Positions 24,814 to 37,443 of a DNA stretch of 64,000 bases are shown in pieces. Within the stretch, counting starts at the first letter, position 1; each line of letters starts with the position of its first letter. Below the pieces are notes generated by a model, which was given only the letters and a program-made list of their open reading frames with translations, was not told the DNA's origin and did not search any database. Both the position numbers and the translations under genes were made by a program. This stretch comes from Micromonospora sp. M71_S20. GTDB taxonomy: Bacteria > Actinomycetota > Actinomycetes > Mycobacteriales > Micromonosporaceae. The stretch spans positions 4,340,001-4,404,000 of the forward strand of contig NZ_RCCV01000001.1 of assembly GCF_003664255.1 (NCBI RefSeq), written 5' to 3'.

Positions 24814-27800
24814 CGACTTCCCACTTCCTGAATACGCTGGCGCATCAGCCGGCGGCGGTTGGCCACCTGCTCGTTGCGGTCGGGCCCCGGGTCGACGGGC
24901 GGGTCCGTCGCCGGGCGCGCGGGCTCGCCGAGGTGCTCGGCGAGCTTGCGCACGGTGGTGTGCTCGTACAGGTCGACCAGCGGGAACTGCCGGCCGAGGA
25001 GTTCCTGGAGGCGGATGTGCACCTGGACCAGGCTCAGCGAGTTGCCGCCGACGTCGAAGAAGTTGTCGTCGAGCCCGACGGCGCCGACGCCGAGGACGTC
25101 CAGCCAGATCTCGGTGACCTGGGCCTGGAGCCCACCGGCCGCCGGGGCGAGCGGCCGGGCCGTGGCGCCCGCGCCCAGCCGGGCCAGCGCCTCGGTGGCC
25201 TCGGCCGCGACGGCGCGCCGGCTCACCTTGCCGGTCGCCGTGGTGGGCAGCTCGTCGACCAGGTGCAGCAGCGGCACCATGAACTCCGGCAGCCGCTGCC
25301 GCAGGTGGGTGCGCAGGTCGTGCAGCAGGTCCCGCCGCGCGGTGGCACCCAGCGGGTCGTTGGCCAGCTCCGACCAGTCGGCGCGCCGGGTCCCGGGCGG
25401 GGTCCAGGCGACCGCGTCGTCCGGTCGGGCGGCGGGCCAGAACCGCAGGTCCATCGCGTACGGGTCGCGGGCGGTCGACGGCACCACGGCGGTCCGTCGG
25501 CCCAGCGCCTCGCCGATGCTCCAGCAGTCCTCCGGGTCGACCCCGGGCGGCAGCTCGCCGACCGGTCGGGTCACCGGGTCCGAATCGGCGAGACCGGCCA
25601 GCTGGCGTACGGGGCCGGCGACCGTGACCAGCCGCGCGTTCGGCACGTCGCGCACCTCGACCGGCCGGTTGCGGTTGCCGCGCAGCAGGCTCCGCAGCCG
25701 GGCGACGTCCAGCCCGTCGCCCGTCCAGTCCAGCCGCACCGGCTCGACCGGCTCGGCGGCCTCGCCGTCGGGGGCGGTGCCCACGTGCAGGACGACGTCG
25801 TAGCGGAACGCGCTCAGCTCGTTGGCCTGCCGGCCGCGCTTGAGATGCAGTTCCGCGCCGGTCACCCCGGGCAGCCAGTCCGGCGCGGTGAGGAACAGGT
25901 CGGGGGCCAGCACCAGCTCGTCGTCGGCGAGCACCCGGGCGGCGACGCGGCGGCGCAGCTCGGCGACGGTCAGCCCGGGTTCCGGGTCGGCGCCCAGCTC
26001 CACCGAGGCGTGGAACACCTCCAGCAGGTCCAGGTCGCGTACGTCGCCGAGGTAGATCCGCCCGCCCGGCGAGGCCGCGGTGACCGCCGCGCGCAACACC
26101 CCGCGCAGGTAGTCGTGGTTCGGGAAGTACTGGGTCACCGAGTGCAGCACCACGGTGTCGAAGCTGCCGGCCTCGATGCCGGTGAGGTCGTCGGCCTCGC
26201 GCAGCAGCAACGTGACCGTGTCCCGGTCCACCCCCTCGGCGTCGAGCCGCTGTTCGAGCACCTTGAGGCCGGCGGCGGAGAAGTCCGTGCCGACGTACGC
26301 CTCGCAGTCCGGCGCCAGCGCCAGGGTCAGGTTGCCCGTGCCGCAGCCCAGCTCCAGCAGCCGGCGGGGACGCAGCTCCCGGATCCGCCGGACCGCCTGG
26401 TCGATCCACTCGCCCATCTCGACGTCGGTGAACGGCGCGCCCGTGTAACTGCTGGTCCAGATCGCCTGCTGGGCCTCCTCGGCGGGACCGGCCTCGGTGT
26501 ACATCCGGTCGTAGAGCAGCCGCCAGTCCGACACCCGGGTGGTGGCTGGCGCCCCGCCCGGGTCTGACCCGGCCGGCGCCGGCCGGGACGAGTCGCCCCG
26601 GCCCCGGGGCACGACGGCCGCGACGATCCGCTGTTCGCCGCCGCCCGGCGCCTGGGCGAGCGCGGCCACCGCGGCGGCGACCCCGGGGTGCGCCCGCAGC
26701 GTCGCCTCGATCTCGCCCAGCTCGATCCGGAAGCCGCGGACCTTCACCTGGTGGTCGGCCCGGCCCAGGAACTCCAGCCGCCCGTCGTGGCTCCACCGGC
26801 CCCGGTCTCCGGTGCGGAACAGCCGCCCACCGGCCCCGTACGGGTCGGGGAGGAACCGCGCCGCCGTCAACGCCGGCTGGTCGAGGTAGCCACGGGCCAG
26901 GCCGGCCCCGCCGACGTACACCTCGCCGGCGAAGCGGGGCGGCACCGGCCGCATGGCCTCGTCCAGGACGTAGATCCGGGTGTTGCCGATGGGCCGCCCG
27001 ACGCTGCCGACCCGCTCCGGGCCGGTGACCACGTCCAGGGTCACGTCGGCGGAGATCTCCGACGAGCCGTAGAGGTCGACCAGGACGCAGCCGGGCAGGG
27101 CCGCCAGCCACCGCGCGGCCAGGTCCGGGGTGAGCGCCTCCCCGCTGGAGTGGCAGTAGCGCAGCGCCGACAGGCGCTCGCCGGCGTCGGCGACGCCGTC
27201 CAGGATGGCCCGCAGCAACGACGGTACGGCCACCAGGCGGGTGACCCGGTGCCGGGCGAGCAGGTCGACCAGGCGGACCGGGTCGCGTCCGACGTCCTCG
27301 GGCACCACGACGACCGGAGCGCCGGCGAAGAGCGGGAGGAACATCTCGCCGCCGGAGTCGAAGAAGCTCAGCGAGGTCTTGTGGCTGCCCACCTCGTCCG
27401 GCCCCATCGGGAAGCGGTCCATGATCCACCGTTGCCGGTTGACGATGCCCCGGTGCAGGCCGAGTACGCCCTGCGGGGTGCCGGTGGACCCGGAGGTGTA
27501 GACGACGTAGGCCACGTCGTCGGGGTGGGCCGTCGACCACGGGTCGCGGTCGTCCTCGCCCGCGAGCGACTCCTCGGCCGGGTCGACCACCGCGACGTCC
27601 GGGAGGCCGCCGGCCGCGCCGGGGGTGGCGACGAGCAGCCGGGCCCCGGAGTCGGCGAGCATGAACCGCAGCCGGTCCACCGGGTACGACGGGTCGAGCG
27701 GCACGTAGGCGGCACCGGTCTTGAGGATCGCCAGCACGGCGGTGAGGCTGACCGTGGAGCGGGGCACCAGCAGGCCGACCCGGGTGCCCCGACCGGCGCC

Positions 27801-30800
27801 CAGCCGGATCAGCCGGTGCGCCAGCCGGTTCGCCGCCGCGTTGAGCTCGGCGTAGGTGAGCCGGGTGGTGTCGTCGATCGCGGCCGGCGCGTCCGGGGTC
27901 CGCCGGGCCTGCTCGGCCACGATCTCCGGCGCGCACCGGTCGGTGTCGTAGTCGGCCGTCGTGTCGTTCCACTCCGCCAGCACCTGCCGGCGCCGCTCGG
28001 CGCCGAGCAGCGACAGGGCACCGACCGGGGTCGCCGGCGCCGCGACGGCCGCGGACAGCAGCGCGGTCAGCGCCTCGGCCAGCACGCCCATGGTGTCGGC
28101 GTCGAACAGGTCGGTGCTGTAGTCGAAGGTGCCGAGCAGTTCGCCGCCGTGCTCGCCCAGGTAGAGCGAGAGGTCGTAGTAGGTGGCCCGTTGCCGCACC
28201 GGCCGGCTGCGCACCCGCAGCCCGGCCCAGTCCCCCAGCGCCCCCTCGTGGTTGAGCACCATCGGCGTGAGCCCGAGCCGGTCGGTGCCGCGCCCGTGCT
28301 GGTAGGCGAAGGCCGCGCTGAGCAGCGCGCCGCGGCTGGCGTCGGCGGCCTGCCCGAGCCCCTCGACGATCCGCCCGAACGGCACCTCGGCGCGGTCGGA
28401 GGCAGCCAGCACCGCGTCGTGGGCCGCCCGCGCGAGGGCACCGAACTCCGGGTCGGCGGACAGGTCCACCGGCACCGGCAGCGGGTTGACCAGGTAGCTG
28501 ACCAGGTCGGCGAAGCGGCTGCGGACGCGGCCGGCGTGCACGAAGCCCAGCGGGAACGCCGCCTGGCCGGCGTAGCGCGACAACACCGCCGCGTAGCCGG
28601 CGAACAGCACCGCGGTGCGGCTGACCCCGTGCGAGGCGGCGAGCGCGTCGATCCCGGCGCACAGGTCGGCGTCGAGCCGGAAGGCGTGGGCGGCGCCCCG
28701 GAAGGTACGCACCGACGGGCGGGGCCGGTCGGTCGGCAGGTCCAGCGGCACGAGGTCGGCGGCCTGTGCCTGGCACGTCGCGGTCAGCTCCCGGCCGGCC
28801 GGAGTGTCCAGGAAGGAGCGCTGCCAGGCGACGAACTCGGCCGGGTGGGCGGTGGGTGCGGGCGGTGCCGCGTCGACCCCGGCGGCGTGCCGGCCGTATC
28901 CGGTCGCCAGGTCCTCGACCAGCACCGCCAGCGACCACACGTCCATCACGCTGTGGTGGGTGCACAGCAGCAGCGTGTGGCGGTCGGCCGCGTGCCGGAA
29001 CAGCACGGCGCGCAGCAGGGGCGGGCCGCCGAAGCCGGCCCTGAGCTCCGCCTCGATCTCCTCGTCGAGCCGGCCCGCCGGCCAGCCCGCCGCGTCGCGC
29101 ACCTCCAGCGTCACCTCGGCGTCGTCGGCCACCCGCTGGGTCACCTCGGCGCCGGAGTCGTCGTAGCGGGTGAGCAGGGCCGGGTGCCGGACGCCGAGGT
29201 CGCGGACGGCGCGGGCCAGCGCCGCGGCGTCCAGCTCGCCGTCGACGGTGACCGCGCGGCACAGGTTGAGGTTGGCCGGGTCCTCGGCGAGGGCGCCCTG
29301 GAACCAGATCGCGCGCTGGCCGTACGACAGCGGGTAGGGCCGGTCGGCGGCGGCCGGGGCGGCCGGCGGGTCGGCCGGCGCGGGCGCGGACGGCAGCGCG
29401 GCGGCCAGTTCGGCCACCGTGCTGTCGCCCAGCAGGTCGGTCAGGGCCGGGCGGACGCCCCACTCCCCCTCGATCAGGTGTTGCAGCTCCACGGCCCGCA
29501 GCGAGTCGAACCCGAGTTCCGGCAGGCAACGCTGCGGGTCGATCCGCTCCGGATCGACGTCGAGCAGCCCGCCGGCCAGGACGCGCAGCCGCTGCGCCTG
29601 CGCCGGCGCGGCGGCCGGGGCGTGGCGCGCCGCCGGGCGCAGGGGGTCGTCCGCGACGATCGTGGCGCTGCCCGCGGCGTACGCCCGCGCGCAGTCGCCG
29701 CGACGGGTCTTGCCGCTGGTGGTGACGGGAATGGTGCCGGGCGGTACGGCCAGCACCCGGTGCAGGTCCAGGCCGTGGACCGTCACCACGGCCCGGCGGG
29801 CCGCCTCGGCGATGGCCGGCGCCTCGTCCGACGCCCGGTCGGAGCGGGTCTCGTACCACAGGACCACGGCCTCGCCGACGCCGTGTCCGTCGTCGGCGAC
29901 CTCCACGCCGAACGCCGCGATCCGCCCGCCGAGGCGGGGGCAGGCGGCGCGGACGGTCTGCTCGATGTCGTCCGGGTAGTGGTTCTGGCCGCGGACGACC
30001 ACCGTCTCCTTGATCCGGCCGCGGACGTACAGGTGACCGTCCTGGCGGAAGCCGAGGTCGCCGGTGCGCAGGTAGGGGCCGTCGTCGGGGTCGCCGCCGA
30101 GGGTGGCGTGCAGGGTCCGCGCGGACTCCTCCGGCCGGTTCCAGTACCCGTCGACGACGCTGCCGCCACGGACCCAGATCTCGCCGGCGGTGCCGTCGGG
30201 GACGGGATGGCCGGTCGGGTCGACGATGCGGACCTCCGCCTCGGGCAGGATCTCGCAGCCGACCACCTCCGTGCCGGGACGGTGGGGTTCCGGGTCGGCC
30301 ACCGTGGTCACGACGGGCCGCTGCGGCCGGGCCCGCCCGGCGACCAGCAGCGTCGCCTCGGCCAGCCCGTAGCAGGGCAGGAAGGCCCGCTCGTCGAAAC
30401 CGTGCGGGGCGAACGCCTCGGCGAAGGCGCGCAGGGTCGCCGCGCGTACGGGCTCGGCGCCGTTGAAGGCCACCCGCCAGGAGCTGAGGTCCAGGGCGGC
30501 CCGGTCGGCCTCGGCGACCTTGCGTACGCACAGGTCGTAGGCGAAGTTGGGCCCGCCACTGATGGTGGCCCGGTACCGGCTGATCGCCTGGAGCCACCGC
30601 ACCGGGGTGCGGATGAACGTCGCCGGGTCCATCAGCACCGTCGGCACCCCGAGGTAGACGGGGGTGAGCAGGGTGCCGATCAGGCCCATGTCGTGGTGCG
30701 GGGGCAGCCAGGAGGCCATCACCGTCGCGTCGTCGAAGCCGAAGGAGCGGCGGATGGCCCGCAGGTTCTCCAGCAGGTTCGCGTGGCTGACCATCACCCC

Positions 30801-31349
30801 CTTGGGGGTGCTGGTGGTGCCCGAGGTGTACTGGAGGAACGCCAGTCCGCCCTCGGCCACCGCCGGCTGCCAGCCGGCGGGCGCGGCGTCGAGGGACTCG
30901 AGCTCCAGGACCGGCAGCCGGCGACCGGGCATGAGCGTGGTGAGGTCCACCGCGCTCGTGACCGCGCGGGCGGCCAGCACCGCGCTGGCCTGCGCGTCGT
31001 CGAGGATCCGCGCGACGACCGGGGCGCTGGCCCGGTTGAGCCGGGCGGCCAGCGGGACCGGCACGGTGCCGGCGTAGAGGCAACCGAAGAAGCCGGCGAG
31101 GAAGTCGACGCCCGCCCCGACGAGCATCAGCACCCGGTCACCGGGGCGGCAGTGCCCGGCCAGGGCCGCGCCGACCCGGCGGGCCCGGGCGTCGAGCGTG
31201 GCGTAGTCCACCGTGTCGGCCGAGCCGTCCTCGGCCACCAGGTGCAGGGCGGGGCTGCCGGGCTGGACCCGCGCCTGGTGGGACAGGGCGGCGCCCAGGT
31301 TGACGACGTCCGTCGCCTCGTGGGCCAACGCGCCGGTGTGCTCGGTCAT
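24810..31349 (-). CDS. FAAL-ACP-C-A-MT-PCP lipo-initiation and N-methylating NRPS
   Basis: 2,179 residues from the ATG at 31349 (GGAGAG upstream). A GTG at 31391, overlapping the previous stop, is the alternative. Order: fatty acyl-AMP ligase (~1-590, TSGTTSTPKGVMVSH), ACP (Ser ~615, LGFDSLRA), C (~690-1130, HHSVMDV near 800), A (~1150-1560), methyltransferase inserted between A8 and A9 (~1600-1950, LELGCGTGN), remainder of A with TGK, PCP (Ser ~2103, GGNSLSLV). The A domain is of the YGSSE type, with TSGSTGTPQGV (Lys to Gln in A3). Aligned without gaps, residue 235 is Phe and the Asp sits at 236: FDGVHSLADK. This resembles the beta-alanine-type code VDWVISLADK as I recall it, so a beta-amino or other non-alpha substrate is predicted. 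It starts a lipidated, probably N-methylated chain. Confidence 0.92.
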   Translation of the reverse strand: MTEHTGALAHEATDVVNLGAALSHQARVQPGSPALHLVAEDGSADTVDYATLDARARRVGAALAGHCRPGDRVLMLVGAGVDFLAGFFGCLYAGTVPVPLAARLNRASAPVVARILDDAQASAVLAARAVTSAVDLTTLMPGRRLPVLELESLDAAPAGWQPAVAEGGLAFLQYTSGTTSTPKGVMVSHANLLENLRAIRRSFGFDDATVMASWLPPHHDMGLIGTLLTPVYLGVPTVLMDPATFIRTPVRWLQAISRYRATISGGPNFAYDLCVRKVAEADRAALDLSSWRVAFNGAEPVRAATLRAFAEAFAPHGFDERAFLPCYGLAEATLLVAGRARPQRPVVTTVADPEPHRPGTEVVGCEILPEAEVRIVDPTGHPVPDGTAGEIWVRGGSVVDGYWNRPEESARTLHATLGGDPDDGPYLRTGDLGFRQDGHLYVRGRIKETVVVRGQNHYPDDIEQTVRAACPRLGGRIAAFGVEVADDGHGVGEAVVLWYETRSDRASDEAPAIAEAARRAVVTVHGLDLHRVLAVPPGTIPVTTSGKTRRGDCARAYAAGSATIVADDPLRPAARHAPAAAPAQAQRLRVLAGGLLDVDPERIDPQRCLPELGFDSLRAVELQHLIEGEWGVRPALTDLLGDSTVAELAAALPSAPAPADPPAAPAAADRPYPLSYGQRAIWFQGALAEDPANLNLCRAVTVDGELDAAALARAVRDLGVRHPALLTRYDDSGAEVTQRVADDAEVTLEVRDAAGWPAGRLDEEIEAELRAGFGGPPLLRAVLFRHAADRHTLLLCTHHSVMDVWSLAVLVEDLATGYGRHAAGVDAAPPAPTAHPAEFVAWQRSFLDTPAGRELTATCQAQAADLVPLDLPTDRPRPSVRTFRGAAHAFRLDADLCAGIDALAASHGVSRTAVLFAGYAAVLSRYAGQAAFPLGFVHAGRVRSRFADLVSYLVNPLPVPVDLSADPEFGALARAAHDAVLAASDRAEVPFGRIVEGLGQAADASRGALLSAAFAYQHGRGTDRLGLTPMVLNHEGALGDWAGLRVRSRPVRQRATYYDLSLYLGEHGGELLGTFDYSTDLFDADTMGVLAEALTALLSAAVAAPATPVGALSLLGAERRRQVLAEWNDTTADYDTDRCAPEIVAEQARRTPDAPAAIDDTTRLTYAELNAAANRLAHRLIRLGAGRGTRVGLLVPRSTVSLTAVLAILKTGAAYVPLDPSYPVDRLRFMLADSGARLLVATPGAAGGLPDVAVVDPAEESLAGEDDRDPWSTAHPDDVAYVVYTSGSTGTPQGVLGLHRGIVNRQRWIMDRFPMGPDEVGSHKTSLSFFDSGGEMFLPLFAGAPVVVVPEDVGRDPVRLVDLLARHRVTRLVAVPSLLRAILDGVADAGERLSALRYCHSSGEALTPDLAARWLAALPGCVLVDLYGSSEISADVTLDVVTGPERVGSVGRPIGNTRIYVLDEAMRPVPPRFAGEVYVGGAGLARGYLDQPALTAARFLPDPYGAGGRLFRTGDRGRWSHDGRLEFLGRADHQVKVRGFRIELGEIEATLRAHPGVAAAVAALAQAPGGGEQRIVAAVVPRGRGDSSRPAPAGSDPGGAPATTRVSDWRLLYDRMYTEAGPAEEAQQAIWTSSYTGAPFTDVEMGEWIDQAVRRIRELRPRRLLELGCGTGNLTLALAPDCEAYVGTDFSAAGLKVLEQRLDAEGVDRDTVTLLLREADDLTGIEAGSFDTVVLHSVTQYFPNHDYLRGVLRAAVTAASPGGRIYLGDVRDLDLLEVFHASVELGADPEPGLTVAELRRRVAARVLADDELVLAPDLFLTAPDWLPGVTGAELHLKRGRQANELSAFRYDVVLHVGTAPDGEAAEPVEPVRLDWTGDGLDVARLRSLLRGNRNRPVEVRDVPNARLVTVAGPVRQLAGLADSDPVTRPVGELPPGVDPEDCWSIGEALGRRTAVVPSTARDPYAMDLRFWPAARPDDAVAWTPPGTRRADWSELANDPLGATARRDLLHDLRTHLRQRLPEFMVPLLHLVDELPTTATGKVSRRAVAAEATEALARLGAGATARPLAPAAGGLQAQVTEIWLDVLGVGAVGLDDNFFDVGGNSLSLVQVHIRLQELLGRQFPLVDLYEHTTVRKLAEHLGEPARPATDPPVDPGPDRNEQVANRRRLMRQRIQEVGSR

Positions 31350-31387
31350 CAGGCTCTCCACTCGCTGCACAGGGGTCCGACCGGGGG

Positions 31388-34672
<3,285 letters not shown>

Positions 34673-34809
34673 TGGTCCTCCGTTGTCCGTCGGTGATCCG
34701 GTCCGCGGGCCGGGATCACCGCCGGGCGCGGGCACGCCCCACCGATGCGGGTGCCGATGATCGATCTGTACCAGGCGACTGAGCGTGTAGTCAGCGAACG
34801 ACGCCGTTA

Positions 34810-34817
34810 TAGGGGTT
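34810..34817 (+). promoter_or_regulatory. TAGGGGTT motif, site 1
   Basis: Overlaps the minus-strand -10 and the plus-strand -35 candidates in the divergent promoter region, so a protein bound here could control both operons. The same octamer is at 34852 and, on the other strand, at 42921-42928. Confidence 0.4.
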
Positions 34818-34851
34818 TGACCTCACAATTCACGACATCTGTTCAGAGTCC

Positions 34852-34868
34852 TAGGGGTTGGGCAACCC
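34852..34868 (+). promoter_or_regulatory. TAGGGGTT motif, site 2, inside a 6-bp-arm palindrome
   Basis: TAGGGGTT at 34852-34859 continues into the inverted repeat GGGTTG (34855-34860) / CAACCC (34863-34868). It lies 42 bases from site 1, about four helical turns, on the same face. Confidence 0.4.
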
Positions 34869-34957
34869 GTTTCCCTGCCACATGATGGGCACGCTCGTGA
34901 CACCGCCGGTGCGCCGGCACGCGACCCGTTCGACCGGCCGACCGGAGGTGATGCCAG

Positions 34958-36190
34958 GTGCGCGACGACCTCCGGATCCTGGCCGACCGGTCGTACCGGA
35001 TGCTGTTCCTGGCCCGCACGCTGTCGCTGCTGGGCAGCGCCGTGATCCCGGTGGCGCTGGCCTTCGCCGTCCTCGACGCGCCGGGCGGCTCCGCCACCAA
35101 CCTCGGTCTGGTGCTCGCCGCCCGGTCGCTGGCACAGGTCGCGCTGCTGCTGTTCGGCGGTGTCCTCGCCGACCGGATGAACCGCTTCCGCCTGATGGTG
35201 GGCTCCGACCTGCTGGCCTTCGCCGCGCAGGCGGTCCTGACCGTGGTGTTCGTCAGCGGCCGGCCCTCACTGCCGGTCGTCATCGCGTTGTCCGCCGTCA
35301 ACGGCGCCGCCGCCGCGCTCTTCCTGCCGGCCTCCCGCGGCGTGGTGCCGCAGGTGGTGGCCCGGGAGCAGCTCCAGTCGGCCAACGCGCTGCTGCGGCT
35401 GTCCCGCAACAGCACCACCATCGGCGGCGCGGCCCTGGCCGGCGTGCTGGTGGCCGCCCTCGGCGCCGGCTGGGCGCTGGCGGTACCCGCGGCCACCTTC
35501 CTCGGCTCGGCGCTGCTGCTGGCCGGCGTCCGGGTGTCCCACCCCGGCCGGGCCGTCACCGGCTCCATGCTCGCCGACCTGCGGGAGGGCTGGCGGGAGT
35601 TCAGCTCCCGGTCCTGGGTCTGGCTGGTGGTCGTGCAGTTCGCGTTCGTCAACGGATGCTTCTCGGCGATCTACGTGCTCGGCCCGCTGACCGCCAAGGA
35701 GCAGCTGGGCGGCGTCACCGCCTGGTCGGTGATCGTCACCGCGCAGGCCGTGGGGCTGGTCGGCGGCAGCCTCGTGGCGATGCGGATCCGCCCCCGCCGG
35801 CCGATGCGGGTGGCGGTGCTGGCCACCTTCGGTTTCCTCCCGCCGTTCGCGCTGATCGCGGCCGGCGCGCCGGTCTGGCTGATCGCGGCCTCGATGCTGG
35901 TCAACGGCGTCTGCGTCGACATCTTCGAGGTGCTGTGGGACACCGCCCTGCAGAACCACGTGCCCAACGAGGCGCTGTCGCGAATCAGCTCGTACGACGC
36001 CATGGGCTCGTTCGTGCTCGGCCCGCTCTGCCTGGCCGTCGTCGGCCCGGTCGCCGAGCGGATCGGCGTCGCCCAGACGCTGGTCATCGCGGGCGGGGTG
36101 CTCGGTCTGGTGAGCGTCGCGACCTTCTCCGCGCGGTCCGTGCGTCAGCTGCCCGCAAGAGTCCCCGCCGCACAACCCACCACGGTGTGA
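34958..36190 (+). CDS. MFS exporter
   Basis: 410 residues. GTG start at 34958 with an excellent GGAGGTGAT site. It is a twelve-helix major facilitator protein of the MFS_3/enterobactin-exporter type: LARTLSLLGSAVIPVALAFAVL helix 1, the GGVLADRMNRFRLM loop between helices 2 and 3, and a central loop near residues 190-210. It faces the NRPS operon across a shared promoter region and is the only transporter inside the locus, so export of the product or self-protection is the likely job. No separate resistance gene was found. Confidence 0.92.
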   Translation: MRDDLRILADRSYRMLFLARTLSLLGSAVIPVALAFAVLDAPGGSATNLGLVLAARSLAQVALLLFGGVLADRMNRFRLMVGSDLLAFAAQAVLTVVFVSGRPSLPVVIALSAVNGAAAALFLPASRGVVPQVVAREQLQSANALLRLSRNSTTIGGAALAGVLVAALGAGWALAVPAATFLGSALLLAGVRVSHPGRAVTGSMLADLREGWREFSSRSWVWLVVVQFAFVNGCFSAIYVLGPLTAKEQLGGVTAWSVIVTAQAVGLVGGSLVAMRIRPRRPMRVAVLATFGFLPPFALIAAGAPVWLIAASMLVNGVCVDIFEVLWDTALQNHVPNEALSRISSYDAMGSFVLGPLCLAVVGPVAERIGVAQTLVIAGGVLGLVSVATFSARSVRQLPARVPAAQPTTV

Positions 36191-36237
36191 ACCCGGCGAC
36201 CTCGCCGGCCACGGATCAGGGTGGAGATCGGAGCAGG

Positions 36238-37443
36238 ATGGAGCACCGGATAAGTCGGCAGATGACCGACGCGACCGACGCGTACGGACGGCGCTTGGGG
36301 GCCTACCTCGAGCAGTCCTCCTACTCGCGGCTGCGCGGCGGCCCGGGCGTGATCGACCTCGCCTTCGGCGATCCGCACGAGTTTCCCGCCCCGGCCCTGG
36401 TCGAGGTCCTGCAGCGGCACCTGAGCCCGCAGCACACCGACTGGTTCGCCTACACCCGCGACCACCCCCCGGCCCAGGAGTCGGTGGCGGCCACCCTGAG
36501 CCGGGAACTCGCGCTGCCGTTCACCGCCGACGACGTCGCCCTGACCAACGGGGCGTTCGCGGGGCTGACCATCTGCCTGCGCAGCGTCTGCGACCCGGGC
36601 GACGAGGTGATCTACCTCGACCCCGCCTGGTTCTACTACGAGCCGATCATCGCCTCGGTCGGTGCGGTCCCCCGGCCGGTGGCGTTGACCCCCGGCTCCT
36701 GGCGACTCGACGCGGAACTCGTCGCGGCGGCGATCACGCCCCGGACCAGTGCCGTCATCGTCAACAGCCCCAACAACCCGACCGGCGCCGTCTACACCGA
36801 CGAGGAGTTCGCCGCCCTCGCCGAGGTGCTGCGGGAAGCCTCCGCCCGCAACGGCCGGCCGATCTACCTGCTCTCCGACGAGGCGTACCGGCGCATCGTG
36901 TTCGACGGGCGGACGTGCCCCAGCCCGGCGACGCACTACCCGTTCACGTTCCTGGTGCACACCTACACCAAGACGCTGCTGCTGCCCGGGGAGCGCGTCG
37001 GCTACGTCGCGATCCCGCCGACCGTGCCCGACCCGGCGGTGCTCCGCCGGGCCCTGACCGTGGCCCGCCTGACCACCGGCTGGGCGTTCCCCAACAACTC
37101 GCTGCTGTTCGCCCTGCCAGAGCTGGAACAGCACGCGCTGCAGGTCAAGCCGATCGAGCAGCGCCGTGACCTGCTGGTCGACGCCCTGCGCGAGGCCGGG
37201 TACGAGGTCCAGCCGAGCGAGGGAACGTTCTACCTGCTGGCCCGGGTGCCGGACGCGGACGACTGGGCACACGCGGCCCTGCTCGAGGAGCGCGGCCTCC
37301 TGGTGCTGCCGGCCTCGGTCATGGGCGCGCCGGGCTACCTGCGGCTCTCCCTCACCGTCACCGACGACATGCTGGAGGAGACCGTCGGCCGGCTGCGGTC
37401 GGCACACCCCTCGGACCGGGAGCACGCCAGTGTCCAGCGGTGA
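36238..37443 (+). CDS. Class I/II PLP-dependent aminotransferase
   Basis: 401 residues. ATG at 36238 with GGAGCAGG upstream, 47 bases after the MFS stop. Fold-type I features: FAYTRDHPPAQESVA, NSPNNPTGAVYTDEEF, LLSDEAYRRIVFDG and Lys245 in HTYTKTLLLPGERVGY, with a conserved Arg near the C-terminus (YLRLSLT). Relatives include aspartate/alanine and aromatic aminotransferases and kynurenine aminotransferases. In this operon it probably makes, or removes the amine from, a precursor that the next enzymes process. The substrate cannot be read from sequence. Confidence 0.9.
   Translation: MEHRISRQMTDATDAYGRRLGAYLEQSSYSRLRGGPGVIDLAFGDPHEFPAPALVEVLQRHLSPQHTDWFAYTRDHPPAQESVAATLSRELALPFTADDVALTNGAFAGLTICLRSVCDPGDEVIYLDPAWFYYEPIIASVGAVPRPVALTPGSWRLDAELVAAAITPRTSAVIVNSPNNPTGAVYTDEEFAALAEVLREASARNGRPIYLLSDEAYRRIVFDGRTCPSPATHYPFTFLVHTYTKTLLLPGERVGYVAIPPTVPDPAVLRRALTVARLTTGWAFPNNSLLFALPELEQHALQVKPIEQRRDLLVDALREAGYEVQPSEGTFYLLARVPDADDWAHAALLEERGLLVLPASVMGAPGYLRLSLTVTDDMLEETVGRLRSAHPSDREHASVQR

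Larger units (their letters stand above)
34673..34957. promoter_or_regulatory. Divergent promoter region of the NRPS operon and the MFS operon
   Basis: 285 bases, with an AT-richer core at 34740-34860 between divergent genes. Minus strand: TATAAC (34811-34806) is a good -10, and TCGTGA 18 bases upstream is a weak -35; it would start transcription about 130 bases before the NRPS GTG. Plus strand: TTGACC (34817-34822) is a possible -35 without a clear -10. The octamer TAGGGGTT occurs twice, at 34810-34817 and 34852-34859. The second copy lies in the palindrome GGGTTG-GG-CAACCC (34855-34868). Confidence 0.5.

Noticed and set aside
24814..31083. Upstream extension of the KS frame through the FAAL gene
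   Set aside because: Low-complexity Arg/Ala/Gly translation antiphase to the FAAL-NRPS protein; the real KS protein begins at 24813 with MSSEMDIAVVG and a 4-base overlap.
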